Source of the DNA: Pandoraea sp. PE-S2T-3
GTDB lineage: Bacteria; Pseudomonadota; Gammaproteobacteria; Burkholderiales; Burkholderiaceae
Direction of reading: 5' to 3'
Assembly: GCF_002179965.1 (NCBI RefSeq)
Contig: NZ_NGUQ01000035.1
Coordinates: forward strand, 124,001-188,000
Length of the DNA: 64,000 bases
The notes below the pieces were generated by a model, which saw only the letters and a list, made by a program, of their open reading frames with translations, did not search any database and was not told where the DNA came from. The position numbers were made by a program, and so were the translations under genes. Each line of letters starts with the position of its first letter. Within the stretch, counting starts at the first letter, position 1. Positions 8,342 to 17,466 of the stretch are shown here, one piece after another.

Positions 8342-9010
8342 ATGGAAGCAAAGCCGCCACGCCGAACCCGCGAACGAATTCTTGAGGTGTCGCTTCGACT
8401 CTTCAACGAAATCGGCGAACCCAACGTTACGACCACCACGATTGCCGAGGAGATGAAAATCAGCCCCGGCAATCTGTACTACCACTTCCGCAACAAAGAC
8501 GACATCATCAACAGCATCTTTGCGCAGTTCGAGCAGGAAATCGAACGGCGACTGCGGCTGCCCGACGATCACAAACCGACGCTCGATGAAGTCTGGACGT
8601 ATCTGCAATACATGTCCGAGTTTCTGTGGCGCTTCCGCTTCCTTTACCGCGACCTGAACGATCTGCTCGCCCGTAACCGGACGCTCGAGACGCACTTCAA
8701 ACAGATCGTGGGCCATAAGAAACGCTTCGCCCGCGAGATGTGCGACATGCTCGTCGCCGACGGTGAAATGGAAATCACGTCGGAGCAGATCGAAGTGGTC
8801 ACCACCAACATGGTGGTGCTTTCCACGTACTGGCTGTCTTATCAATTCGTGATGAATCCGCGCAAGTACAACGATCCGGAGGAGATCGGCGCGGGCCTGC
8901 ATCAGGCGAGCTATCACATCCTCTCGCAAATGGCGCCGTATCTGAAAGGCAGCTCACGCGCGATGTACGACCGGATGGCTCACGAATCATCGTCCAAAGG
9001 AGTGCAGTAA
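8342..9010 (+). CDS. TetR/AcrR family transcriptional regulator
   Basis: 222 residues. The N-terminal TetR DNA-binding domain (about 8-60) reads RTRERILEVSLRLFNEIG, then the helix-turn-helix TTTTIAEEMKISPGNLYYHF with the conserved YYHFRNKDD. The ligand-binding part is helical and rich in aromatic residues, with no recognised subfamily signature. A good promoter lies upstream. It is separated by three bases from the LOG-family gene that follows, with which it is probably co-transcribed. Target and ligand unknown. Confidence 0.9.
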   Translation: MEAKPPRRTRERILEVSLRLFNEIGEPNVTTTTIAEEMKISPGNLYYHFRNKDDIINSIFAQFEQEIERRLRLPDDHKPTLDEVWTYLQYMSEFLWRFRFLYRDLNDLLARNRTLETHFKQIVGHKKRFAREMCDMLVADGEMEITSEQIEVVTTNMVVLSTYWLSYQFVMNPRKYNDPEEIGAGLHQASYHILSQMAPYLKGSSRAMYDRMAHESSSKGVQ

Positions 9011-9013
9011 GGC

Positions 9014-9610
9014 ATGACCCCGGAAGTCAAATCCATTTGTATTTATTGCGGCGCCGCGACCGGCGTGCGCCCGGCCTACGCCGACGCGGCACGCGAGCTG
9101 GGCCGTCACATGGCCGAAGCCGGCATCCGGCTCGTGTACGGCGGCGGCAAGGTCGGCCTGATGGGCATCATTGCGGACGCCGTGCTCGCGCATGGCGGTC
9201 AGGTCATCGGCATCATTCCGAAAGCGCTGATGGAGAAGGAGGTCGGCCATACCGGGCTGACCGAATTGCATGTGGTCGAGAACATGCACCAGCGCAAGCA
9301 GATGATGGCCGACCTGTCGGACGCGTTCATCGCCATGCCGGGCGGTATCGGCACGTGCGAAGAGCTGTTCGAAGTGTTCACGTGGTTGCAGATCGGCTAC
9401 CACGCCAAGCCGATCGGTTTGCTGAACGTCGAGCAGTATTACGATCCGCTGCTCGTGTTCCTCAAGTCGATGGTTACGGAGCAATTCCTCAAGGGCCCGC
9501 AACTCGATCAGTTGCAGGTTGCCGCTTCGCCCGAAGCGTTGCTCGACACCGTGCGCCACTTCAAGCCTTCGCAAATCAATCGCTGGTCCGACCAGCGCAC
9601 GCAGATCTAA
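9014..9610 (+). CDS. LOG-family cytokinin riboside 5'-monophosphate phosphoribohydrolase (TIGR00730)
   Basis: 198 residues, Rossmann-like. Hydrolyses nucleoside 5'-monophosphates (AMP or cytokinin-type) to base and ribose 5-phosphate. The signature PGGIGTCEELFE (family PGGxGTxxE) is complete, preceded by YGGGKVGLMG. It begins four bases after the TetR-family stop. In non-plant-associated bacteria the physiological substrate is unclear. Confidence 0.9.
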   Translation: MTPEVKSICIYCGAATGVRPAYADAARELGRHMAEAGIRLVYGGGKVGLMGIIADAVLAHGGQVIGIIPKALMEKEVGHTGLTELHVVENMHQRKQMMADLSDAFIAMPGGIGTCEELFEVFTWLQIGYHAKPIGLLNVEQYYDPLLVFLKSMVTEQFLKGPQLDQLQVAASPEALLDTVRHFKPSQINRWSDQRTQI

Positions 9611-9627
9611 GGGTTCAACGCCCTGCC

Positions 9628-9655
9628 GCGCGGTCATTGTGATGGCCGCGCGGGC
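9628..9655 (+). terminator. hairpin after the LOG-family gene, terminator-like without a clean T-run
   Basis: CCGCGCGGTCAT (9628-9639) pairs with ATGGCCGCGCGG (9644-9655), 12 bp with one G-U, loop TGTG. It is followed by GCTTCCTCCTC rather than a T-run, so termination is likely but not certain. Confidence 0.5.
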
Positions 9656-9804
9656 TTCCTCCTCGCCCTCCCCCTCACTTTGCGCCGTCGCGGCAAGCGT
9701 TCGCCCATGCCGGGCCTGCCGTTGAACTCTTGTGACGCACGCAACTCAGACATCAGTTGCCCCGTGCCCGCCCGGGTTCCCCTTCCTCGACGAGCGACCT
9801 GCCC

Positions 9805-10335
9805 ATGATGTTAAAGATGCTTCGCCCGATGCGGCTTTTGCGCTCTCGCTGGCTGCGCCCGCATGCGGGCCTGTTGCTGCGTCGCAGTCTTTGGCAGGCT
9901 ACGCCACGCGGTGTGGCGATCGGGCTCGCGTGCGGGGTGTTCTTCGGCATTCTGTTCCCGGTGGGACAGATTCTCGTGGCGTTGCTGGCAGCGGCTTTTC
10001 TGCGCGGCAATTTGTTTATCGCCGCGGCAGGCACCTTCATCACCAACCCGTTGACGGTGCCGTTCGTGTATCTGGGGGCACACCGTCTGGGGCGTTGGAT
10101 GCTGGAATGGTCACCCCGGGAAGAGATCGAGGCGGGCGTTGCGGCCGCCACACGCGCGAGTGAAGGCCTGTGGACGCAAATGATGAATTTCGATTTCGGC
10201 GCGGCAACGCTGCATCTGGCCACCGGCCTCGCCACCAGCGCGTGCGTGAGCGCCGCACTGGCTTACGTCATCGGCTTCTTTGCGATCCGCTGGCATCAGC
10301 AGCGCAAGGCGATTGCGGTGGCGGCACGGCAATAG
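9805..10335 (+). CDS. DUF2062 domain membrane protein
   Basis: About 176 residues from the ATG at 9805; the frame is open from a TTG at 9757 but that tail is not conserved-looking. Typical DUF2062 content: ATPRGVAIGLACGVFFGILFPVGQ, then LAAAFLRGNLFIAAAGTFITNPLT with the family's TNPxT motif, and a last helix near the C-terminus. Three to four transmembrane helices, inner membrane. Function unknown. Confidence 0.85.
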   Translation: MMLKMLRPMRLLRSRWLRPHAGLLLRRSLWQATPRGVAIGLACGVFFGILFPVGQILVALLAAAFLRGNLFIAAAGTFITNPLTVPFVYLGAHRLGRWMLEWSPREEIEAGVAAATRASEGLWTQMMNFDFGAATLHLATGLATSACVSAALAYVIGFFAIRWHQQRKAIAVAARQ

Positions 10336-10374
10336 CCGCTCGCCAGCCGCCAGCACGTCGCCGCGCACCGGCCG

Positions 10375-11019
10375 TCAGAACGACGAGCCAGGCTCCTTCA
10401 GAAACGCGATTTCCTCGGGCGTCGATGCACGTCCCAACGCCGCATTGCGATGCGGATAGCGCCCGAAACGCTCGATGATCACCGCGTGGCGGCGCGCGTA
10501 ATCGAGGTTATCGACCATCCCATGTGACTTGGCGAGCTGTTCGTATAGCTCAAGCGAGACATGCTGACTTTCGAGCGATTCGTCATGCTCGAACGGCAGG
10601 TAGACGAACACACGATGCTGGGGCGTCGGCAGACGCTGATCGTCGCCCGCCTCCACCAACCGGCGCGCCACCGCCAATGCCCGTGCATCGCCCGCAAACG
10701 CATCCGCCTTGCCACGGAACAGATTCCGCGAGAACTGATCGAGCATCACGATCAAGGCGCACGCGCCCAATGGCGTGTTCGCCCAGTCGTCGAGTTCACC
10801 CGCGAGCGCTTGCGCGTAACTGACGCCGAAGCGTGTGCGAATCTCCTCGTCGAACGCGTCCGATTTTCGGAACCACTCCGGCCGGGCCAGCCCGTACACC
10901 TCGGCGTCAGGCGTGCCGAACCAGAAATCGAGGACCGCCTGCCATGGCGAGTCGTTCGCCGCGTTCGTAGCGTTGGTAGCGTTCGTCGAGGGTGCAGTTG
11001 CGGGGGAGGGGTTCGACAT
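10375..11019 (-). CDS. DUF924 family protein
   Basis: 214 residues from the ATG at 11019, with GAGAGG upstream; the open frame extends further but the extra part overlaps the region before AlaX. The family core begins at VLDFWFG, followed by EWFRKSDAFDEEI, LIVMLDQFSRNLFRG and HRVFVYLPFEHDES, all characteristic of this all-helical, TPR-like family. The N-terminus has an Asn-Ala-Thr repeat (NATNATNAAND). It lies 43 bases after AlaX on the same strand, so probably the same transcript. Function unknown. Confidence 0.88.
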   Translation of the reverse strand: MSNPSPATAPSTNATNATNAANDSPWQAVLDFWFGTPDAEVYGLARPEWFRKSDAFDEEIRTRFGVSYAQALAGELDDWANTPLGACALIVMLDQFSRNLFRGKADAFAGDARALAVARRLVEAGDDQRLPTPQHRVFVYLPFEHDESLESQHVSLELYEQLAKSHGMVDNLDYARRHAVIIERFGRYPHRNAALGRASTPEEIAFLKEPGSSF

Positions 11020-11062
11020 GGTGCCTCTCATCTCGGGACGGGAAGCCCGCATGATGCCAGAC

Positions 11063-11794
11063 TCACGCAAACGCCAGCACGACACGGCGCGTGCGCGACG
11101 TCTTCTTCTCGATCTTGCTCACGCGCAACGCACCGATTTCGGCCGTGTTGGCCACATGCGTGCCGCCGCAAGGCTGAAGATCGATCCCTTCGATGCTCAC
11201 CAGACGCACGCGGCCGAGCCCCATCGGCGGCTTCACGCTCATCGTGCGCACCAGTTCCGGACGCGCCGCCATCTCTTCATCGCTGATGCTGTCGATGCGC
11301 ACCGCACGCGCCGCTGCCACCAGTGCAGCCAGCCCCGCTTCGACGGCTTCGCGCTCGATGGGGTCGTTGGTCACGAAGTCGAGCCGCGCGTATTCCGGCG
11401 TGATGCTGCAACCGTCCACCGGATGCGGCAACACGGCGCACATCAGATGCGACGCGGTGTGAAAGCGCATATGACGAAAACGCCGCTCCCAATCGATCTC
11501 CGCTTGCACGACGTCGCCGACCTTGAGAACGGCAAGCGCCTCGGCCTGCCCTTCGGCGGGCACGTGCACCGCGTCGTCAGGCGTCGCGCCTTCGTGCTTC
11601 GACTTACGGGTGTCGGCAATCGTGAGGCGCGCGCCGTCGGCCAGCACGAACGCGCCCGCATCGCCGGCCTGTCCGCCGCCAAGCGGGTAGAACACCGTGC
11701 GATCGAGCATGATGCCGTTCTCGTCGATATGGGTGATACGCGCCTCGCATTGGCGCAGATAGGCGTCTTGTCGGAACAGCGCTTCTGTGGACAT
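11063..11794 (-). CDS. alanyl-tRNA editing protein (AlaX family)
   Basis: 243 residues. Free-standing editing domain that hydrolyses mischarged aminoacyl-tRNA(Ala). The zinc site is intact: HTASH near residue 110 and CGGTH near residue 208; the N-terminal half contains the family motif FYPLGGGQAGDAG. The start ATG at 11794 has AAGGAG seven bases upstream; the open frame extends to 12040 but without a site. First gene of a two-gene unit with DUF924. Confidence 0.9.
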   Translation of the reverse strand: MSTEALFRQDAYLRQCEARITHIDENGIMLDRTVFYPLGGGQAGDAGAFVLADGARLTIADTRKSKHEGATPDDAVHVPAEGQAEALAVLKVGDVVQAEIDWERRFRHMRFHTASHLMCAVLPHPVDGCSITPEYARLDFVTNDPIEREAVEAGLAALVAAARAVRIDSISDEEMAARPELVRTMSVKPPMGLGRVRLVSIEGIDLQPCGGTHVANTAEIGALRVSKIEKKTSRTRRVVLAFA

Positions 11795-12096
11795 GGTGTC
11801 TCCTTCTGGAATTGGACATAGTCGCGCGGTTTCGGCTGCCATGACAAGGGCCAATCCCTCGCTTTCGGACCAGTACGGTGCACGGCGCAAGGCATCGCCC
11901 GAGTTCCCGGCATCCGGCCAAAGTCCGGACGAACGAGTCACGGCGCATAAAGAAACGGTCAGCGATTCCCAATCGATCTGACATTCGTCTCGCAAACCAA
12001 AGCAATGTCTTGCCGCAACAGAACGGGGCGAAAGGGCCACTTAGGATGATTCCGAGTGCCGCAGTCGATGTGGCACGTCAACAGAAAGGAATCCAG
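11795..12096. other. intergenic region between AlaX and the chaperone-like gene
   Basis: About 300 bases with divergent promoters expected. I looked for hrp/PIP-type boxes that would link the next gene to type III secretion and found none I would defend. No RNA gene or repeat recognised. Confidence 0.5.
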
Positions 12097-12612
12097 ATGA
12101 GACCAGAAGCCGCTCACAGTGCCCCCCATCGTCCCGAGTCGGCCGATACCGCGCAACCTCCTCGTAGCGAGTTGCCGGGCACCACGACGCCGAAGCCGCC
12201 GACGCGCGAATTGCCGAACGCAGCATTGCAAGAACTCGACGGCGATCCGGACGATCGGGCGTCCTTCCTGCATGCCTGTGCCCGATACGACGCCGGCGAC
12301 CATGAAAGCACGGTCGCCCACCTGACGGCGCTCTTGCGCAAGCGCCCGTTGCATCTGGGTGCGCTCAAGCTGCTTGGCTATGCGCTGTATGCGCGCCAAG
12401 CGTACGCGCTGGCCGCGAGCCCGCTGATCACCGCCGCCATGCTTGACTCGGAAGACCCCGAGCCGGCGTACGTCGCCGCCTGCTGCCTTATCAAGACGCG
12501 AGACCCCGAACTGGCGCGAAGCCTATTGCAAGCGGTAGCGGAAATCAGTCGCCGCCTTCCGTTGCATGCCGAATTCGGCCTCCGGGCCCGGCAACTGCTC
12601 GCCACCCTCTGA
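12097..12612 (+). CDS. TPR protein resembling type III secretion class II chaperones (SycD/LcrH family)
   Basis: 171 residues from the ATG at 12097, with AAAGGA seven bases upstream. The C-terminal 120 residues form about three TPR-like helical pairs: FLHACARYDAGDHESTVAHL, LHLGALKLLGYALYARQAYA and DPEPAYVAACCLIKTRDPEL. From memory this follows the SycD/LcrH pattern, including the 'LD..EP....AA.CL......LA' stretch of the third repeat. Such chaperones hold hydrophobic translocators in the cytoplasm. The next gene, 26 bases downstream, encodes a hydrophobic protein that could be the client. No secretion apparatus gene is in the window. A general TPR protein is the alternative. Confidence 0.65.
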   Translation: MRPEAAHSAPHRPESADTAQPPRSELPGTTTPKPPTRELPNAALQELDGDPDDRASFLHACARYDAGDHESTVAHLTALLRKRPLHLGALKLLGYALYARQAYALAASPLITAAMLDSEDPEPAYVAACCLIKTRDPELARSLLQAVAEISRRLPLHAEFGLRARQLLATL

Positions 12613-12638
12613 ACACCCCTCCCCCCGAAGATATCGTT

Positions 12639-13541
12639 ATGAATTTGAGCTTCAGCACACACCCTGCCTACATCGAACCCACAGTCAACACCGGCCATCC
12701 GGCCGCCAACGAGGCGGGCGCCGCCTCGTCGGGTATCGGCAACGCGTTGACGCAGTTGCGAGAAGGCTTCACCGACCGGGTCCGCCACTTCGCATCGAAA
12801 GTGGCGAACGTGCAGCTGCTCGACCCGGCTCCGGAACGCCGGGAATGTCAGCATGCCATTGCCAAGGGAATGATCGGCACGGCGGCACGAATCATGAGCT
12901 TCGCGGTGCCATTTACGGACATGATGGAAGCGGAATTCGAGAGCGAAGAAGAGAGTTACCGCGAGTGGGTGCGCGTCGATGTCGCGTTGTCGATCGGCGT
13001 TTCCGGCGTGCTCAACGCGCTGGCGCAAATCGACCATTACCGAACCCACCCCGACGCCAAAGCCAGCGACATCAGTGGCATGACGTGGATGCACTGGCTG
13101 GCGAACAAGCGCGGGTACTCGGAGACTGCCCAAAAGCGTCTCGACACCGTCGAACACGTCGTCGGCATCGCCGTGGCCGGGGGCCTGGCTATTGCGTCAC
13201 AGGCCCACGCCCACAACTCGACCAAGCAGCGTACCGAAACCGCAGAGACATTCGACAGAGATCTGGGGATCGCGGCCACCGTGTCGATGATGACCGGCGC
13301 GGCCGGAGCCGCCTTCTACGACAGCAGCCGCAGCCTGCTCAACGCGCTACCCGAGTGGGCGAGTGACCTCAAGCGCCGGCTGTCCGGGGAAGACGCCCCG
13401 GCAGCCGTGCCCAAAGTGGATGAAACGCCCATCGAGCCAACGGCCGACCCCGTCACGGGCATCACCCGGGAGGTTGCCGTCGACATGCGGCATATCGACA
13501 TTGGAAGTGGCGAGACCCCGGCAGCGCACACGCAGGTCTGA
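12639..13541 (+). CDS. hypothetical protein with three hydrophobic segments, possible chaperone client
   Basis: 300 residues, family not recognised. The N-terminus is polar and Ala/Ser/Thr-rich with no signal peptide. Hydrophobic stretches occur near residues 112-128 (ALSIGVSGVLNALAQI), 173-190 (VVGIAVAGGLAIASQAHA) and 210-226 (IAATVSMMTGAAGAAFY). The C-terminal 70 residues are acidic and Pro-rich. It follows the chaperone-like gene closely and on the same strand. A protein with a polar, signal-less N-terminus and membrane-active centre paired with a class II chaperone is what a type III translocator looks like, but this is inference. It could also be an unrelated membrane protein. Confidence 0.6.
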   Translation: MNLSFSTHPAYIEPTVNTGHPAANEAGAASSGIGNALTQLREGFTDRVRHFASKVANVQLLDPAPERRECQHAIAKGMIGTAARIMSFAVPFTDMMEAEFESEEESYREWVRVDVALSIGVSGVLNALAQIDHYRTHPDAKASDISGMTWMHWLANKRGYSETAQKRLDTVEHVVGIAVAGGLAIASQAHAHNSTKQRTETAETFDRDLGIAATVSMMTGAAGAAFYDSSRSLLNALPEWASDLKRRLSGEDAPAAVPKVDETPIEPTADPVTGITREVAVDMRHIDIGSGETPAAHTQV

Positions 13542-13568
13542 CAGCGCGCAACGTCGGCAACGCTGGCT

Positions 13569-14015
13569 TTACCCTGCCCGGTTGCGCATCCAGTCGGCGG
13601 TGCCGTAGAACGCCTGCATGAGCCGTTCCTGAAGCGAGGCTTCCACGCCGATGTCCTGCATGGCCAGAGCGATGCAGCGCAGCCACTGGTCGCGCTCGCT
13701 GCTGGCAATCGGGAACGGCAGGTGACGGGCACGCAGCATCGGATGGCCGAACCGCTCGATGTAGTGGTTCGGGCCGCCGAGCCAGCCGCACAGGAACCAG
13801 AACAGCTTGTCGCGCGAGCCATCCATCGATTCGGGATGCAGGCTGCGGATACCGGCGAATTCCGGCTCCAGGTCCATCAAATCGTAGAACCGGTCGACGA
13901 GTTCGCGTACGCGCGCTTCACCGCCGAGCAAGGAGAACGCGGTCGGCTGCGCAGGCGTGTCCTGCGCATCGTCGTCCGCGATCGGGGAAGTTTGGGAGGA
14001 GTTTTCGGTCGTCAT
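13569..14015 (-). CDS. group II truncated haemoglobin
   Basis: 148 residues from the ATG at 14015. Haem-binding oxygen/NO protein of the TrHb2 group: FSLLGGEARVRELVDRFYDLM at the start of the globin fold, LFWFLCGWLGGPNHYIERFGHP with the group's Trp and the proximal His region, and MLRARHLPFPIASSERDQWL. A 25-residue polar tail precedes the fold. It lies 35 bases after the FtsX-like permease on the same strand, probably co-transcribed, though no functional link is known. Confidence 0.9.
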   Translation of the reverse strand: MTTENSSQTSPIADDDAQDTPAQPTAFSLLGGEARVRELVDRFYDLMDLEPEFAGIRSLHPESMDGSRDKLFWFLCGWLGGPNHYIERFGHPMLRARHLPFPIASSERDQWLRCIALAMQDIGVEASLQERLMQAFYGTADWMRNRAG

Positions 14016-14050
14016 GGCCGCTATTGTGCCCGAGCGCTGAAACAAACGCC

Positions 14051-16600
14051 TTACACCTCGCGCAGCGTGCGCAGCGCCGACTGGCGCAACACCGCCCGCA
14101 GGCCGCTCCACCCGCCAGCCAGCGCACACAGTACGCCCGCCGCAATGCCCAGCAACGGCAGCCATGGGTTGAACGTCAGCGAGAACTCGAATACGTAGCG
14201 CGCGAGTGCCCAGCCCAACGCCCCGGCACCGAACGCTGCCAGCAAACCAGCCAGCGCCCCCACCGTCACCAATTCCGCCAGATGCACGTCGCGCAACTGC
14301 CGCGACGACGCACCCAACGCGCGCAAGATGCCGCTCTCGCGCATGCGTTCGTCACGCGTGCCCGCGAGCGCCGCATAGAGCACCAGCACCCCCGCCGCGA
14401 GCGTGAACAGGAACAACGCCTGCACGGCATCGATCACCTGCGACAGAATCTGCTGAATCTGTGCGAGCAACGCGCCGGTATCGATCACCGTCACGTTGGG
14501 AAACTGGCGCACGAGCGCATCGGCCACGCTCTGCTGGGGCGCATCCAGATGGAACGACGTAATCCACGTCATCGGGAAGTCGCGCAATGCCGCCGGCGGC
14601 ATGACCACGAAGAAATTCACCCGCATCGAACCCCAGTCGAGCTTGCGCAGGCTGGTAATCGGGGCATCGATCGTCTGTCCGGTCACTTCAAAACGCAGCG
14701 TGTCGCCCAACTTGAGGCCAAGCGTCTTCGCAATGCCCTCTTCCATCGAAATCTGCGGTGTCGTTGAATCGCCATACCACTGGCCGGCCGTCACGCGATT
14801 GCCGTCGGGCAATGCCGTCGTGTACGACAAATTGAATTCCCGCTCCGCCAGCCGTCGCGCCCGTTCCTCCGTGTAACGGTCACCCGTCACCGGCTGGCCG
14901 TTGATCGCCGTCATCCGCGCCCGGATCATCGGCGAGAGTTGCACGTCGGGCAAACCGGCCGCGCGCAGTTGGGCCAGCACCGGGGCATCCTGACCCGGTT
15001 GAATATCGATAACGAAGCGGTTGGGTGCATCGACCGGGCTCGACTGCCGCCAGCCCGCGACCAGATCGTTACGCGTGACGGCGAGCAGCAACAGCGCCAT
15101 CAAGCCTAACCCCAGCGCGACCACCTGCAAGGCGCTGCCGAGTCCACGGCGACGCAGCCCGGCCAGCGCATATCGCCAGCCGATTCCCCCCATCGCCCCC
15201 CCCACCGGACCACTGCGGCGTGCCCACGCGGCCAGCCCGCGAATCGCCAGCCAAGCGAGCGCCGCGAACACGATCGCGCCCGCCACAAAGCCCCCCGCCA
15301 CCATCGCCCCAAGGCGCAGATCACGGGCGGCAAAGAGCAACAGCGCAGCGAAGGCCAGCGCACTTGCCCCATAGGCGAGCCAGCCCTGACGACGCGCGCC
15401 GCCGACGACATCGCGGCGCAGCACATGCAGCGGTGCCACTTCAGACAGCGGCAACAGCGGCGGCAGGGCAAAGCCCAGCAACATCACCAGCGCGCTGGCG
15501 AGACCGAATGCCGCCGGACGCCACGTCGGCGCAGGCAGCCCTGCTGGAATCACATTCCCCAATTGGGCCAGCAACGCCCAGTGGGCGGCATAGCCGAGCG
15601 CCACGCCCAACACGCCGCCAATCAGTGCGAGACCAACGAATTCGAGTGTCACCATGCCGCGCAGCGAACCCCGCGACACGCCAAGGCAGCGCATGACAGC
15701 ACACGCGTCGAGGTGCCGCTCGCTATACCGGCGCGCAGCAATACCGACGGCGACTGCGGCCAGCACGGCCGCCAGCAGCGCCACGAGCGAGAGGAAGCGT
15801 TCGGCCCGGTCGAGTGTCTGGCGCACTTGCGGCTGGCCTTCTTCGAGCGATTCGAGATGCACGCCACGGGCTTGCTCGGCCGCCGGCGCGGCCCATGTGC
15901 GGAATTGTCTGACCTGCGCGTCGGTCCCGGCAACGAGCAACCGGTAAGTGATGCGGCTGCCGAACTGCACGAGACCGGTCGACTGAAGTTCATCGAACCG
16001 CATCATGACGCGCGGTGCGAGCGACCCGAAGCCGTAGCCGCGATCCATTTCACGCGTGATGACGGCTGCGATGCGCAGCGAGCGGTTGCCCACGCGAACG
16101 TTATCGCCGGGTTTGACGTGCAGCGCGTCGAGCAGCGCGGCATCGACCCAGACCGTACCGGGCGCCGGGATATCGGCGGCTGGGGCGTCGGGCGTGTTGG
16201 CGGCGGCATCAGCCGCAGTGCGCACGCGTCCGCGCAACGGGTAGCCGTCGCTGACGGCCTTGAGCGAGGACAACCGGCTGGCGCCTGCCTGACCGTTCTC
16301 GCCGATGGCACTGGCCATGCTGGGAAAATTGGCGACGACCGCCGTGGCGAGCCCGTCGGCATGGGCCTGACGGGAGAAATCGGGAGTTAACGGCGCGTCG
16401 CTGCGAACGACGAGATCGGCGGCGAGCATCTGGCGCGCATCGCGCTCAAGGCCGCCCTGCATACGATCGGAGAGAAAACCGACGCTGGAAAGCGCGCCGA
16501 CGGCCAACAGCAGTGCCACGAGCAACAGGTGCAGCTCGCCTGCACGCCAGTCGCGCAGGAACATCCGCCACGACTGGCGGGCAACATCAGTGAACCCCAT
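14051..16600 (-). CDS. FtsX-like ABC transporter permease (YbbP type)
   Basis: 849 residues. Architecture of YbbP/MacB-FtsX permeases: one N-terminal helix (LLLVALLLAVGALSSVGFLSD), a large extracytoplasmic domain (about 50-250), an FtsX bundle at about 260-420, a second extracytoplasmic domain at about 500-720, and a C-terminal FtsX bundle. Such permeases pair with an ATPase (YbbA/LolD type) and act in release or export of envelope molecules. No ATPase gene is adjacent, which is unusual for this family. The start overlaps the end of the DUF4126 gene by 14 bases. Confidence 0.9.
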   Translation of the reverse strand: MGFTDVARQSWRMFLRDWRAGELHLLLVALLLAVGALSSVGFLSDRMQGGLERDARQMLAADLVVRSDAPLTPDFSRQAHADGLATAVVANFPSMASAIGENGQAGASRLSSLKAVSDGYPLRGRVRTAADAAANTPDAPAADIPAPGTVWVDAALLDALHVKPGDNVRVGNRSLRIAAVITREMDRGYGFGSLAPRVMMRFDELQSTGLVQFGSRITYRLLVAGTDAQVRQFRTWAAPAAEQARGVHLESLEEGQPQVRQTLDRAERFLSLVALLAAVLAAVAVGIAARRYSERHLDACAVMRCLGVSRGSLRGMVTLEFVGLALIGGVLGVALGYAAHWALLAQLGNVIPAGLPAPTWRPAAFGLASALVMLLGFALPPLLPLSEVAPLHVLRRDVVGGARRQGWLAYGASALAFAALLLFAARDLRLGAMVAGGFVAGAIVFAALAWLAIRGLAAWARRSGPVGGAMGGIGWRYALAGLRRRGLGSALQVVALGLGLMALLLLAVTRNDLVAGWRQSSPVDAPNRFVIDIQPGQDAPVLAQLRAAGLPDVQLSPMIRARMTAINGQPVTGDRYTEERARRLAEREFNLSYTTALPDGNRVTAGQWYGDSTTPQISMEEGIAKTLGLKLGDTLRFEVTGQTIDAPITSLRKLDWGSMRVNFFVVMPPAALRDFPMTWITSFHLDAPQQSVADALVRQFPNVTVIDTGALLAQIQQILSQVIDAVQALFLFTLAAGVLVLYAALAGTRDERMRESGILRALGASSRQLRDVHLAELVTVGALAGLLAAFGAGALGWALARYVFEFSLTFNPWLPLLGIAAGVLCALAGGWSGLRAVLRQSALRTLREV

Positions 16601-17183
16601 CGTTCCTCAATCCTTTGACCCGGGCCAGCACGGAGCGCCAGCCACGCCAGACACGCGGCAGCCACCACCACGCCAATACGACGAAAACCAGCAACATCAA
16701 GAGAAAGACGGCCGGCAGGAAGAATGCGAGCGCGAGACCGCCCACCGTGGAAACATCTTCGCCGGCTGAGGCCGCCACATTGGAGAAAGGTTCCGGCGAT
16801 GTATTGATGAGTGCCCGGCTACCGGCCTTGGCCAGATGCGCCGTACTCGCCAATGCGCCCCCGGCCAGTCCGGCCAGCACGGTCACCGTCGGGTCCATCT
16901 GGCCGAGCGCCGCAGCGCCCAGCACGATGCCCGCCGGAATGCGAATGAACGTATGCACCGCATCCCATGCGCTGTCGACGAAGGGAATTTTGTCGGCGAA
17001 GAACTCGATCGCGGCCAGTACACCGGCCGCCGCCAACACCCACGTGGACGCCAGCACCGCCAGCGATGGCGGCAGATGCAACCACCCGAGACGCGCCGCC
17101 AGCCCTGCGCAGAACACCGTCAGGTATAACCGCAGGCCGCTGCCCCAGGACAGCCCTGCGCCAAGCGCAATCGATTCCAGCAT
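16587..17183 (-). CDS. DUF4126 family membrane protein
   Basis: 198 residues. Starts with the family motif GAGLSWGSGLRLYLTVF and has about five hydrophobic segments, with FFADKIPFVDSAWDAVHTF between the second and third, and a Lys/Arg-rich C-terminal tail. Function unknown; some family members carry glycine-zipper-like helices. It overlaps the permease start by 14 bases and is the first gene of the DUF4126-permease-haemoglobin row. Confidence 0.85.
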   Translation of the reverse strand: MLESIALGAGLSWGSGLRLYLTVFCAGLAARLGWLHLPPSLAVLASTWVLAAAGVLAAIEFFADKIPFVDSAWDAVHTFIRIPAGIVLGAAALGQMDPTVTVLAGLAGGALASTAHLAKAGSRALINTSPEPFSNVAASAGEDVSTVGGLALAFFLPAVFLLMLLVFVVLAWWWLPRVWRGWRSVLARVKGLRNDGVH

Positions 17184-17466
17184 GGTGACCCTCGCTGCCG
17201 CCGGTATGGCGGCGTCGTGCGATCACGCGCCTCGCACTGCCGGCGCGGTAACGGTGTTCAAGGTCGATGTCACCGGCATTTCGGATATTGCCGAGTTTGC
17301 CGACATCACCGGCATCGTCGTTACGGCGTCATTATGCCGCGCGTTGCGGCAACGCACCACCGGTGACATTTTGGGGGCCCGGCACGAGTGCCGTTCCGGC
17401 GGGCGCCGCGCGCGCCGGGGGGCGTTCGGCCCATAGGCGCCGGGGCACTTGCCGCACTTGCCGTGC

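Noticed and set aside
12097-13541. Toxin-antitoxin interpretation of the TPR/hydrophobic pair
   Set aside because: Sizes (171 and 300 residues), TPR content and lack of any toxin fold do not fit known types; the chaperone-client reading is better supported.
17184-17466. Repeat-like 'GACATCACCGGCAT' stretches as a degenerate gene
   Set aside because: Only two partial copies, no frame with recognised protein similarity; treated as plain intergenic DNA.
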